Positions 33,055 through 40,841 of a stretch of DNA of 64,000 nt are shown piece after piece. A program made the translations under genes and the position numbers. Under the pieces are notes generated by a model. The model did not search any database. It was not told the origin of the DNA and saw nothing but the letters and a program-made list of their open reading frames with translations. Every line of letters begins with the position of its first letter. Positions within the stretch are counted from its first letter, which is position 1. The stretch lies in NCBI RefSeq assembly GCF_900101845.1, contig NZ_FNAM01000010.1, forward strand, positions 1 through 64,000. Direction: 5' to 3'. This DNA is from Sporomusa acidovorans. GTDB lineage: Bacteria; Bacillota; Negativicutes; Sporomusales; Sporomusaceae.

Positions 33055-34023
33055 ATGCTGCCAAAAGGAGCAAACCTGCAAAAGATACGGGAAGGAAAAC
33101 GCACCTATGCAATAACTCCGCATCTTCCCGGCGGCTTTATCAAACCGGAAGTTATGCAAAAATATGTAGATGTTTCTAAAAAATACGGCGGAACCATGAA
33201 ACTGACCTCCGCCCAACGAATTATGATTACCGGACTTAAGGCGGAAGACATTGACAGCGTGTGGCAGGAGCTTGGTATGCAGCCGGCTTTAGGTTTTGCC
33301 AATTGTGTGCGCAGTGTTAAGATTTGTCCGGGGATCGCTTTTTGCAAGCGCGGCAAGCAGGACAGTATTAAGCTCGGGCTTGAGCTGGACAGGCGATATA
33401 TAAAAAAAGAAATGCCCAGCCGTATCAAAATGGGAGTTTCCGGCTGCCCTAATTCTTGCGCAGAAGCAATCATTAAGGATGTTGGCGCCATTGGCACCGA
33501 TACAGGGTGGGATATTTATGTAGGCGGCAGCGCCGGTTCGCATCCGCGTCTTGCCGATAAACTGATTGAGAGTCTGAATTACGATGATGCGCTGCGTGTG
33601 ATCGATATCGTTATGCGTTACTATCAGCAGTACGCGGATATTGAACGCATCGGCCAATTTATCGATCGTATTGGCTGGGGAAAATTTAAAACAGACGTAC
33701 TGGCGGAATTTTACGGCGAAAAAAGTTCCGCCGGCGAGCCCCGGGTGCCACAGTCTGAGGCGGGAGATAAAATTGTTCCCCTGCCTGGCGGTTTAACCGA
33801 AGGCAATTTGGTATTTGGCGATGCGATTACCGCCGATAGTGTAATTAGTGATATTATCCGGGTTTATCCGCAGACAATACCCATTTTCCGGTCTTTTGGC
33901 ATGGGCTGCCTGGGGTGCCCGTCCTCGGCCGGTGAGCCTGTGACGAAGGCCGCTGCTATTCATGGCCTTGATTTGCCGGAGCTGCTGGCGGCTTTAAATA
34001 AAGTAGTTCCGGAAAAAAAGTAA
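33055..34023 (+). CDS. Siroheme nitrite/sulfite reductase-like protein fused to DUF1858
   Basis: 322 residues. Residues 1-225 form a compact siroheme/[4Fe-4S] reductase unit: the cluster cysteines are CX5C at 91/97 (CPGIAFC) and CX3C at 131/135 (CPNSC), as in small assimilatory-type or NirA-like proteins. Residues 256-317 are a DUF1858 domain (ITADSVISDIIRVYP, then FRSFGMGCLGCPS with C285 and C288), usually found beside hybrid-cluster or disulfide-redox proteins. Substrate could be sulfite, nitrite or another small oxyanion. SD GAAGGAGGTGG precedes the ATG. It leads a redox island that includes NfnAB. Confidence 0.82.
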   Translation: MLPKGANLQKIREGKRTYAITPHLPGGFIKPEVMQKYVDVSKKYGGTMKLTSAQRIMITGLKAEDIDSVWQELGMQPALGFANCVRSVKICPGIAFCKRGKQDSIKLGLELDRRYIKKEMPSRIKMGVSGCPNSCAEAIIKDVGAIGTDTGWDIYVGGSAGSHPRLADKLIESLNYDDALRVIDIVMRYYQQYADIERIGQFIDRIGWGKFKTDVLAEFYGEKSSAGEPRVPQSEAGDKIVPLPGGLTEGNLVFGDAITADSVISDIIRVYPQTIPIFRSFGMGCLGCPSSAGEPVTKAAAIHGLDLPELLAALNKVVPEKK

Positions 34024-34048
34024 CCTTATTGGTAAGGAGGAGAACGAT

Positions 34049-34717
34049 ATGAGTGCGTTTTTAGCCCCAATCCATTATTGGCTGTATAATAAGATTCGCA
34101 ATGTTGTTGACCGCGAGCAGGCTGTTTTTTCGGCAGCTGAGAACCTGTGCGGCGCTGCCGCGGAAGAGGCCCGCTCTCAAGCCTGGCAAAGCTATGGCGA
34201 ACCACTGCCTGATAGGGACCTTAAAGACCATATTGACCAAAGCAATATTCACGGCTGGCTGCAGCGCCAGATAAATGTTGCGGAAAGCCGGGAAGCCGCT
34301 TTTGTTCAGGCGCTGATTGACAGTTGCGGCGCTGCTGCGGTCGATGTTGTGCAAGACGCTTTTCGTGAGCACGGCATTCACGTCGCCCGTCATGCCGCCA
34401 GCCAGGGAAAATACGAAACGGCGACCGCGCCTGGCCTGTACAAGGCCATGAATGATTATTTCCTTAACGGCATGCCTTGCGATCAGGCGGATGCGGTTAT
34501 GGAAAGCACGACCGACAAGCTGGTGTGGGAAAGCGATGTTTGTTTGCAGGAATCCAACTGGCAGCGAGCCGGCGCTGACGAAAAAATCATGAAAAGGCTC
34601 TATCATGAGTGGCTGGCTAGCTTTGTCAGCACTCTCAACCCCGGATTTGCCTATCATCAAACCGCAGATACCAAGTCCGGCAATGCCCGCAACCGGTATG
34701 AAATAATCAAAATATAG
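34049..34717 (+). CDS. Unrecognised protein with internal duplication
   Basis: 222 residues; no family recognised. Residues 8-50 and 67-109 are a tandem repeat with a 59-residue period: IHYWL and IHGWL, then RE-x-A and the shared CGAAA around C34 and C93, ending in A-(W/F)-x-x-x-G. The C-terminal half (110-222) has further cysteines (MPCDQAD, DVCLQES) and is probably helical. No signal peptide or membrane segment. It lies 25 nt after the siroheme reductase-DUF1858 gene with a GGAGGAG SD and is surely co-transcribed. The paired cysteine motifs could bind a metal or cofactor for the reductase (inference). Confidence 0.7.
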   Translation: MSAFLAPIHYWLYNKIRNVVDREQAVFSAAENLCGAAAEEARSQAWQSYGEPLPDRDLKDHIDQSNIHGWLQRQINVAESREAAFVQALIDSCGAAAVDVVQDAFREHGIHVARHAASQGKYETATAPGLYKAMNDYFLNGMPCDQADAVMESTTDKLVWESDVCLQESNWQRAGADEKIMKRLYHEWLASFVSTLNPGFAYHQTADTKSGNARNRYEIIKI

Positions 34718-34741
34718 GGTTTGGTGGCAGCATTTTTTTCA

Positions 34742-34781
34742 AAGAAAAACCGCAGCTTTACTGCTGTGGTTTTTCTTATTC
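34742..34781 (+). terminator. Intrinsic terminator
   Basis: 15-bp stem (34742-34756 with 34763-34777, one G-U) with T-rich right arm. It separates the siroheme reductase pair from nfnAB, and a TATAAT (34803-34808) follows as a likely new promoter. Confidence 0.85.
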
Positions 34782-34856
34782 ACAAGCAGGGTGAGATTGT
34801 GATATAATTCTCAATATATTATGTAACCAGAGTCGCAGCAAGAAAGGATGATAGAT

Positions 34857-35735
34857 ATGTACAAGATACTGGGAAAACGGCAATTAGCACCACAAATTTA
34901 CCTAATGGATATATATGCTCCCCGAGTTGCTAAATCGGCCAAGCCAGGCCAATTTGTGATTGTTAAGATCGATGAAAAAGGAGAAAGAATTCCGCTTACG
35001 ATTTGCGATTATGATGTTGAAAAGGAGACCGTCACAATCGTGTTTCAAACTCTAGGTAAGTCTACCATCGAAATGGCTGACTACCAGGTGGGTGACTATT
35101 TCTCTGATTTCGCCGGGCCTCTGGGGGAGGCTTCCGAATTTATTCATGAAGAATTACCTGTACTTAAGCAGCAGCGGATGGTTTTTGTTGCTGGCGGGGT
35201 AGGTACAGCACCGGTTTATCCGCAAGTTAAATGGCTCCAGCAACAGGGCGTTCAAGTCGACGTAATTATTGGTGCCCGCAACCAAGAAATGGTTATTCTG
35301 GAAAATGAAATGAAAGCTTTGGGTGCTACGGTGTATGTTACAACCGATGACGGCTCCTATAGTCGTAAGGGCCTTGTTACCGACGTGTTAAAAGAACTGA
35401 TTGACAGTGGTAAAGCCTATGATCATGTAATTGCCATTGGTCCAATGATTATGATGAAGTTTGTGGCCAAACTGACCAAAGAATATGGGCTAAAGACGAC
35501 AGTTAGCTTGAATCCAATTATGGTGGATGGCACAGGTATGTGCGGCGCCTGCCGGATAACGGTGGGCGGGCAGATTAAGTTTGCCTGTGTTGATGGTCCT
35601 GAGTTTGACGGACATCTGATTGATTTTGATGAGGCCATGCGCCGTCAGGCGATGTATAAAACGGAAGAAGGCCAAAGTTTGCTTGCTGTGGAAAAAGGCA
35701 GTCATACCTGTGGCTGTTGTGGAGGGGCAAAATAA
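34857..35735 (+). CDS. nfnA: NADH-dependent ferredoxin:NADP+ oxidoreductase subunit A (NfnA-like)
   Basis: 292 residues from ATG 34857, which has AAAGGA at 8 nt; ATG 34848 is too close to it. Ferredoxin-NADP-reductase fold: FAD segment IPLTICDYD, nucleotide segment FVAGGVGTAPVYPQ and the C-terminal [2Fe-2S] cysteines in GTGMCGACRITV and later CVDGPEF. With NfnB it forms the electron-bifurcating transhydrogenase (NADH + reduced ferredoxin to NADPH), or the related sulfide dehydrogenase SudAB. The stop overlaps the nfnB start (TAATG). Confidence 0.9.
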   Translation: MYKILGKRQLAPQIYLMDIYAPRVAKSAKPGQFVIVKIDEKGERIPLTICDYDVEKETVTIVFQTLGKSTIEMADYQVGDYFSDFAGPLGEASEFIHEELPVLKQQRMVFVAGGVGTAPVYPQVKWLQQQGVQVDVIIGARNQEMVILENEMKALGATVYVTTDDGSYSRKGLVTDVLKELIDSGKAYDHVIAIGPMIMMKFVAKLTKEYGLKTTVSLNPIMVDGTGMCGACRITVGGQIKFACVDGPEFDGHLIDFDEAMRRQAMYKTEEGQSLLAVEKGSHTCGCCGGAK

Positions 35736-37117
35736 TGAGCAAAATAACCAGAGTACCTGTACGTGAACAGTCTCCGAAAAAACGGGTGACAAACTTTGCC
35801 GAAGTTTGTCTGGGTTATTCGTTGTCAGAAGCAATGACCGAAGCGGCCCGTTGTCTTACTTGTAAAAATGCCAAGTGTGTGGGCAATTGCCCGGTAGCGA
35901 TAAATATTCCGGATTTTATCAGTTATGTTAAAAAAGGCGAAATTGCTGAAGCGGCTAACGTCATTGCCCAAGCAAGCGCTCTGCCTGCTGTTTGCGGCCG
36001 GGTCTGTCCACAGGAAACCCAGTGCGAGGGTAAATGCATTCTCGGGATAAAAGGGCAGCCGGTTGCCATCGGCAAGCTGGAGCGTTTTGTTGCGGACTGG
36101 GCCAGGGAGAACCGGGCTCAACCCGCTATAGTAGCGCCCCCAAATGGCAAAAAGGTGGCTGTTATTGGCAGCGGCCCGGCCGGCTTAACCTGTGCCGGCG
36201 ACTTGGCGCGTAAAGGTTATGCAGTTACTGTGTTTGAAGCCCTGCACGAGCCTGGCGGCGTATTGGTGTACGGCATTCCCGAGTTTCGCTTGCCCAAGGA
36301 GTCGGTGGTCAAACCGGAGATTGCCAACCTGGAAAAAATGGGGGTTGCGATTGAAACCAACGTGATTGTCGGCAAGACGGTTACGATTGATGAATTGCTT
36401 GAAGAAGAAGGTTTTGCTGCCGTATTTATTGGTTCAGGGGCCGGCTTGCCCAAATTCATGGGGATTCCGGGGGAAAATGCCAATGGCGTGTTTTCGGCCA
36501 ATGAGTTTTTGACACGCAATAACTTAATGAAGGCTTTTAAAAAGCAATATGCTACACCGATTAAAGCCGGCAAAAAGGTGGCAGTAGTCGGCGGCGGCAA
36601 TGTCGCCATGGATGCCGCCCGGACAGCGGCCCGCCTTGGCAGCGAAACCCATATCGTTTACCGACGGTCTGAGGCTGAATTGCCGGCCAGGGTGGAAGAA
36701 GTGCATCATGCCCAAGAAGAAGGAATTATTTTTGATATCCTAACCAATCCGATTGAGGTTCTGGTGGATGACAGCGGCTGGGTAGCCGGTCTGAAATGCG
36801 TCAAAATGGAATTGGGTGAACCGGATGCCGCCGGCCGGAGAAAACCGGTACCGGTGCCTGGCTCCGAATTTATCATGGAGGCAGATACCGTGATCATGTC
36901 TCTCGGCACTTCTCCTAATCCGTTGATTTCCGCAACAACAAAGGGTCTTGCAACCAACAAATGGCAGTGTATTGTGGCGGATGAGCAAACAGGTCTTACC
37001 AGCCGGGAACGGGTTTATGCCGGTGGTGATGCCGTTACCGGTGCCGCCACAGTGATCCTGGCAATGGGGGCTGGGAAACGGGCTGCTCAAGCTATTGACG
37101 ACATGTTGGCCGGCTGA
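35735..37117 (+). CDS. nfnB: NADH-dependent ferredoxin:NADP+ oxidoreductase subunit B (NfnB-like, GltD family)
   Basis: 460 residues. An N-terminal helical domain with two cysteine sets (CLTCKNAKCVGNCPV and CGRVCPQETQCEGKC) holds two [4Fe-4S] clusters. Two dinucleotide folds follow: VAVIGSGPAGLTCAGDLA near residue 147 and VAVVGGGNVAMDAARTA near 285. The C-terminus has VYAGGDAVTGAATVILAMGAGK. The layout is identical to NfnB/GltA small-subunit-like proteins; pairing with nfnA supports NfnB over glutamate synthase. Confidence 0.9.
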   Translation: MSKITRVPVREQSPKKRVTNFAEVCLGYSLSEAMTEAARCLTCKNAKCVGNCPVAINIPDFISYVKKGEIAEAANVIAQASALPAVCGRVCPQETQCEGKCILGIKGQPVAIGKLERFVADWARENRAQPAIVAPPNGKKVAVIGSGPAGLTCAGDLARKGYAVTVFEALHEPGGVLVYGIPEFRLPKESVVKPEIANLEKMGVAIETNVIVGKTVTIDELLEEEGFAAVFIGSGAGLPKFMGIPGENANGVFSANEFLTRNNLMKAFKKQYATPIKAGKKVAVVGGGNVAMDAARTAARLGSETHIVYRRSEAELPARVEEVHHAQEEGIIFDILTNPIEVLVDDSGWVAGLKCVKMELGEPDAAGRRKPVPVPGSEFIMEADTVIMSLGTSPNPLISATTKGLATNKWQCIVADEQTGLTSRERVYAGGDAVTGAATVILAMGAGKRAAQAIDDMLAG

Positions 37118-37147
37118 CATTTTATTTTTAATCTAAAAATTATCTAA

Positions 37148-37190
37148 AATTCCTCCTGTATGATATTTCTAAGAAAATACAGGAGGAATT
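37148..37190 (+). promoter_or_regulatory. SD-sequestering hairpin upstream of the DUF4405-like gene
   Basis: Perfect 14-bp arms (37148-37161 and 37177-37190) with a 15-nt loop. The right arm contains the SD AGGAGG, so folding blocks ribosome access to ATG 37199. No T-tract follows, which speaks against a simple terminator for nfnB. Confidence 0.6.
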
Positions 37191-37198
37191 AAACTGTT

Positions 37199-37489
37199 AT
37201 GAGAAAAATTACATCCCTGCTACTTACATTCGCATTTCTTGTTTTAGCCGTAACCGGCGTGCAATTATCTCTTCCGCACAGCGGGGGAGCCAGGGAGAAA
37301 CCGGCGGTTATTCAGAGTACTGAGGCCGGAGATAACAGTGTTGCCGGCGCGCCGCGTACCACGCGGCAGGCAGCGTTTTATCCGAAGACAGCGCACGAGT
37401 GGGCCGGATATTTATTTATTGCCGCCGGCTGTGTACACCTTGTGCTCAATCGCAAACCGATAAAGTCATATCTGGGCATGCGAAAATAA
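37199..37489 (+). CDS. Small membrane protein, DUF4405-like (b-type heme candidate)
   Basis: 96 residues. One N-terminal hydrophobic segment (5-22) and a second near 72-85 (GYLFIAAGCVHLVLN). The motif KTAHEWAGYLFIAAGCVHLVLNRK, with two histidines one helix face apart, resembles the DUF4405/cytochrome b561-like half. It may bind heme with a partner (inference). It follows nfnB, but an SD-burying hairpin intervenes, so it is likely regulated separately at translation. Confidence 0.6.
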   Translation: MRKITSLLLTFAFLVLAVTGVQLSLPHSGGAREKPAVIQSTEAGDNSVAGAPRTTRQAAFYPKTAHEWAGYLFIAAGCVHLVLNRKPIKSYLGMRK

Positions 37490-37512
37490 ATTGGGGACGC
37501 GCCCGGAGTTGT

Positions 37513-38211
37513 TTATCTAATGAACATAAAGAAGCTTAGTACGACCAGGAGTATTGGCTGGTGCAGAAGATAGATAATAAGTGACCGGCGGCCCAGCCAA
37601 CCTAAAATACGGACCGGTTGATTGCGGGTCGCCGCCGGCCATAACGGTTGTTTGGCAGAATAAAAGAGCTTGCCGGCGGCCATGCCGTAGAGCACAATTC
37701 CCAGCCAGGGGAGCAGCGGGTAGTAGTCGATGGAGGCAAAGTCCCAGGGGCGGACACCGAGAGGGATAAGCCAGACAATAGTCGCCCTTAAGTTGGCAAT
37801 CCAGTTACCTAACACGAGCAAAGTGGTGCCGGCAAGTGTCAACGTTAGGGCAGACCGTTTGACCAACCAGGGAGCGGCCAACATGCCGACTCCCAACAGG
37901 TGCAAAATCCCAAACCGGATATAGAGAGCCGGACTATAGACATACGTAGCCAGGGTAATGAGCATACCTGCACCCAAAACCTTAAGGCCGCGCCGCAGCG
38001 GGTGCCGGCCTAAGGTTGCGCTTATACCGGATATCAGCATAAATAAAATTGCGGATGACTTGCCCTGATAATACCAGAAACCACTGAGATAATCGAGCGG
38101 CCAGTTAAAAAAATAAGCTAAATCAAAAACAATATGGAAAATAACCATCATCAGAATGGCAATTCCCCGCAAACAATCAATTTCAGCAATGCGGCCAATG
38201 TGCGGCAACAC
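37513..38211 (-). CDS. Membrane acyltransferase-like protein (DUF1624/YeiB family)
   Basis: 232 residues with about 7 hydrophobic segments. It starts with RIAEIDCLRGIAILMMVIFHIVFDL, the typical D-x-x-R-G...H opening of the heparan-alpha-glucosaminide N-acetyltransferase/DUF1624 group, and ends with SLIIYLLHQPILL. These proteins are thought to transfer acyl groups across membranes; the substrate is unknown. The start is GTG 38211 behind AAGGGGG. It is convergent with the DUF4405-like gene. Confidence 0.75.
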   Translation of the reverse strand: MLPHIGRIAEIDCLRGIAILMMVIFHIVFDLAYFFNWPLDYLSGFWYYQGKSSAILFMLISGISATLGRHPLRRGLKVLGAGMLITLATYVYSPALYIRFGILHLLGVGMLAAPWLVKRSALTLTLAGTTLLVLGNWIANLRATIVWLIPLGVRPWDFASIDYYPLLPWLGIVLYGMAAGKLFYSAKQPLWPAATRNQPVRILGWLGRRSLIIYLLHQPILLVVLSFFMFIR

Positions 38212-38445
38212 CTGAGCCCCCTTACCGGGTAATCTATTCTACATTAACAATATAAGACAATCGACGAATCGTCAAGAGACTCGCCAGCCGGAAAAATAAA
38301 TTTACACAATATGAATTTTAGGGTAAAGAGTAACATAAGATAAATTAAGCTGGATTTTGTCCCTTAGATAATGGTCAGTTTCTTTATGGCTGACAAAATT
38401 TGCTGACCTTCGCGGCAGGAATTGTTGCATCGAACGGGAATATTC
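38212..38445. other. Intergenic region between the DUF1624 gene and element A
   Basis: AT-rich and divergent between two genes. It should contain the promoter of the DUF1624 gene. I see no coding potential and no strong hairpin apart from weak GGTCAG/CTGACC pairing at 38373-38407. Confidence 0.5.
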
Positions 38446-38591
38446 TTACCAGGAAAGCTTTGGCTCGCGAGCCGAAGCCTTTATTAATCCAGATGGAAAG
38501 TATAACTTTCCCTGGATAGAACGACTATACCCCCTAAAGGGGTACAGGCGGCTTTTGCCGGCGTCCTAAAGGACTTGGCACAAGCCAAGTC
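38446..38591. repeat. Structured intergenic element, copy A
   Basis: The most complete copy. Order: TTACCAGG, GGCTCGCGAGCC stem, a stem-loop at 38487-38517 (ATCCAG/CTGGAT and GGAAAG/CTTTCC), AGAACGACTA (38518-38527), CCCC/GGGG stem, GCCGGCGTCCTAA, and an 8-bp final hairpin (38572-38579 with 38584-38591). On the plus strand this hairpin sits just before the SMR gene and is followed by GTATTTTAT, so it could act as an attenuator. Confidence 0.55.
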
Positions 38592-38614
38592 GTATTTTAT
38601 GGGATGGTGTCAGC

Positions 38615-38959
38615 ATGAAGGATTTGTCAATTATCTTACTGTCTGTTTTTCTTGGGGCTGTTGGTCAGATCGGGTTAAAATACGGAGCGTTGCGCCTCGC
38701 CGATACCGGCTCTCTATGGGAAAAGGCGCTGGCTGCCTGGCCGCTTATCGCTGGCTTAGCGGTTTACGGTGTCAGTACCTTGCTGTGGATTTATGCCTTG
38801 CGGACCGTGGAACTCAGTTATGCATATCCACTCATCAGTCTGGGGTATGTTCTGGTTTTTATTGCGTCCTATTTTCTTTTTCATGAATCGATCAGTATGC
38901 TTAGGCTGGGAGGATTGTTGCTTATATTAAGCGGTATTGTGCTGGTAGCAAAATCTTAA
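38615..38959 (+). CDS. SMR/EamA-type small multidrug-resistance-like transporter
   Basis: 114 residues with four hydrophobic segments. The pattern VFLGAVGQIGLKYGA (TM1), AVYGVSTLLWIYALRTVELSYAYPLISLGYVLVFIASY (TM2-3) resembles the ArnE/ArnF and single-domain EamA proteins rather than canonical EmrE, since the EmrE TM1 glutamate is not obvious. A lipid-linked sugar or a metabolite may be the substrate (inference). SD is weak (GGGATGG). It lies directly behind structured element A. Confidence 0.7.
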   Translation: MKDLSIILLSVFLGAVGQIGLKYGALRLADTGSLWEKALAAWPLIAGLAVYGVSTLLWIYALRTVELSYAYPLISLGYVLVFIASYFLFHESISMLRLGGLLLILSGIVLVAKS

Positions 38960-38977
38960 CAGTAAATTAACTGAATT

Positions 38978-39028
38978 GTAACATTTTTTTACAATTGGTT
39001 AACAAACACGGCAGGTTTATGCTATAAT
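38978..39028 (+). promoter_or_regulatory. Promoter with Pho-box-like hexamers before the phosphate transport genes
   Basis: Hexamers GTAACA (38978), TTTACA (38988) and TTAACA (38999) are spaced 10 and 11 bp apart, as in PhoP boxes of Bacillus (consensus TT-A/C/T-A-C/T-A). The last serves as -35, with TATAAT at 39023-39028 after 18 bp. Confidence 0.5.
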
Positions 39029-39061
39029 CAGTTTGAATCCGACAAATTGAGGAGGCTAAGT

Positions 39062-39691
39062 ATGGGATTTGGCTTAAAGCCACGTGAAGAAAAGTTTTAT
39101 GGTTATCTTTTGGAAAACACGCAACTGATTCGTGATGCGGCCGAGATACTCCAAGTGGCGTTAAATCGGGAGGGTGATTTGTCTGAATTAATGATTCAGA
39201 TTGATGAGCTTGAAAAACAAGCCGATGCTAATACTGCCAAAATTGTCGGCTTATTACATAAGAGCTTTATTACCCCGCTTGATCGCGAAGATATTTATGC
39301 CATTGCCCACAAACTGGATGATGTAATCGACTGTGTTCAGGGCGTTATTGAACGGATGGAGTTATATAATGCCGGCACAGCATCTGACGGAGCCAAAGAA
39401 CTGGGCTATCTTGTTGCCAAGACATCCAAGCAAATTGACAAGGCATTTACTCTTTTACCGGAAATTAAAAAACAGCGGGAAAAACTGGAAGAACGTTGTG
39501 CCAAAATTATTGAGTTCGAGGCGTTGGGAGACCGGTTGTATCGTCAGGAAATGGCCAAACTGTTCCGGGAATGTACAGATCCTATTGAAATTATTAAATG
39601 GAAAGAAATCTTGCTGCATTTGGAAGAAACCTTGGACATTTCAGAGGATATCGCGAATTTGTTAAAGGGAGTTATCGTGAAATATGCCTGA
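39062..39691 (+). CDS. DUF47/PhoU-like phosphate transport accessory protein
   Basis: 209 residues from ATG 39062 with GAGGAGG upstream. All-helical DUF47 (TIGR00153) pattern: KPREEKFYGYLLENTQL at the start, E/D-x-x-x-D-x-x-x-A motifs such as IDELEKQADANTAKI and FITPLDREDIYAIAHKLDDVID. These proteins associate with Pit transporters, and the gene overlaps pit by 8 bp, so its role in low-affinity phosphate uptake is well supported by context. Confidence 0.9.
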   Translation: MGFGLKPREEKFYGYLLENTQLIRDAAEILQVALNREGDLSELMIQIDELEKQADANTAKIVGLLHKSFITPLDREDIYAIAHKLDDVIDCVQGVIERMELYNAGTASDGAKELGYLVAKTSKQIDKAFTLLPEIKKQREKLEERCAKIIEFEALGDRLYRQEMAKLFRECTDPIEIIKWKEILLHLEETLDISEDIANLLKGVIVKYA

Positions 39692-40682
39692 TATGACGTT
39701 GCTCTACGTCGTAGTCTTTTTTGCGTTGGCATTTGACTATATCAATGGGTTCCATGATACGGCCAATGCCATTGCCACATCGGTTTCGACCCGGGCGCTA
39801 GAACCGCAATATGCCGTTATGCTGGCAGCCGTTCTCAATTTTACGGGGGCGCTCTATAGCACCGGGGTAGCGAAAACCATTGGCGGCGATCTTGTAAAGG
39901 CCGCTTCCTTGGTTAACCAGCCTGTTATCATTTCGGCATTATTCGGAGCAATTGTCTGGAATTTGATTACCTGGTGGTTTGCCATTCCCAGCAGTTCTTC
40001 GCATGCACTCGTTGGCGGTGTTGTGGGTGCGGTCATGGTAGGGGCCGGCTATGAGGCTATTAACTTTGCCGGTGTGGAAAAGATTGTATTATCACTCATA
40101 CTGTCGCCACTGATTGCCATGATCGGCGGCTATATCATCATGATTGCCATGATGTGGATTTTTCGCAAACAGGAGCCGGGAAAATTAAATGCCGGATTCA
40201 AAAAGATGCAGCTCTTGTCTGCCAGTATGATGTCATTCTCACATGGATCGAATGACGCGCAAAAGGCTATGGGTATTATTACACTGGCCTTATTGAGTTC
40301 CGGGCAGATTCCATCGCTGGAGGTTCCTTTGTGGGTGAAATTTTCCTGTGCGACCGCCATGGCCTGCGGCACAGCGGTCGGCGGCTGGAAAATTATCAAA
40401 ACAATGGGTGGCGGGATATTTAGGCTGGAGCCGATTACCGGCTTTGCAGCCGACTTGAATTCATCGCTCGTTATTTTTGCCGCCACGAATCTGCACCTGC
40501 CGGTCAGCACTACGCACGTAGTATCCGGGTCGATTATGGGGGTAGGTTCGTCCAAACGTCTTACGGCTGTACGTTGGGGTGTGGCTCAGCAAATGCTGTT
40601 CGCCTGGATATTAACGATTCCCTTTAGTGCATTAACCAGTGCTCTTATGTATAAGTTTTTATCATTGTTCATGCATAGTTAA
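39684..40682 (+). CDS. pit: Inorganic phosphate transporter, PiT family
   Basis: 332 residues with about 10 hydrophobic segments. The PiT signature is duplicated: FDYINGFHDTANAIAT near residue 14 and SFSHGSNDAQKAMGI near 187. The latter halves also carry ITWWFAIPSSSSHALVGG and NLHLPVSTTHVVSGSIMGVG. It imports phosphate, or metal-phosphate, with protons or sodium. Start ATG overlaps the end of the DUF47 gene, so translation is coupled. Confidence 0.95.
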   Translation: MPDMTLLYVVVFFALAFDYINGFHDTANAIATSVSTRALEPQYAVMLAAVLNFTGALYSTGVAKTIGGDLVKAASLVNQPVIISALFGAIVWNLITWWFAIPSSSSHALVGGVVGAVMVGAGYEAINFAGVEKIVLSLILSPLIAMIGGYIIMIAMMWIFRKQEPGKLNAGFKKMQLLSASMMSFSHGSNDAQKAMGIITLALLSSGQIPSLEVPLWVKFSCATAMACGTAVGGWKIIKTMGGGIFRLEPITGFAADLNSSLVIFAATNLHLPVSTTHVVSGSIMGVGSSKRLTAVRWGVAQQMLFAWILTIPFSALTSALMYKFLSLFMHS

Positions 40683-40699
40683 GTCAAATACATAAATGT

Positions 40700-40737
40700 A
40701 AACAAGCAGTTCGGTATTTGCCGGACTGCTTGTTTTA
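40700..40737 (+). terminator. Intrinsic terminator after pit
   Basis: 15-bp stem (40700-40714 with 40721-40735, one G-U) with T-rich right end. Confidence 0.8.
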
Positions 40738-40739
40738 AC

Positions 40740-40768
40740 TTGCTATTCATATGTCAAGTTATTATAAT
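40740..40768 (+). promoter_or_regulatory. Promoter of purL
   Basis: TTGCTA (40740-40745), 17-bp spacer, TATAAT (40763-40768). It overlaps the end of the pit terminator. Confidence 0.65.
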
Positions 40769-40841
40769 GATAATAATATCAATGCAAAAACATTCCAGGC
40801 CGGAAATATTCTTTGCCTGTATTTTATAAGGAGGTATAGTC

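Noticed and set aside
34061..34660. Minus-strand open frame of 199 codons opposite the duplicated protein gene
   Set aside because: The plus-strand gene has an SD, operon context and an internal repeat at protein level; the antisense frame has none of these.
38446..38614. Guanidine (ykkC/mini-ykkC) riboswitch in front of the SMR gene
   Set aside because: SMR transporters are often under guanidine riboswitches and an ACGAC occurs here, but the conserved ykkC blocks and the paired ACGR loops of mini-ykkC are absent, and the same element occurs at two loci with no transporter.
40683..40841. Purine riboswitch upstream of purL
   Set aside because: The gap holds a terminator and promoter but no purine aptamer blocks.
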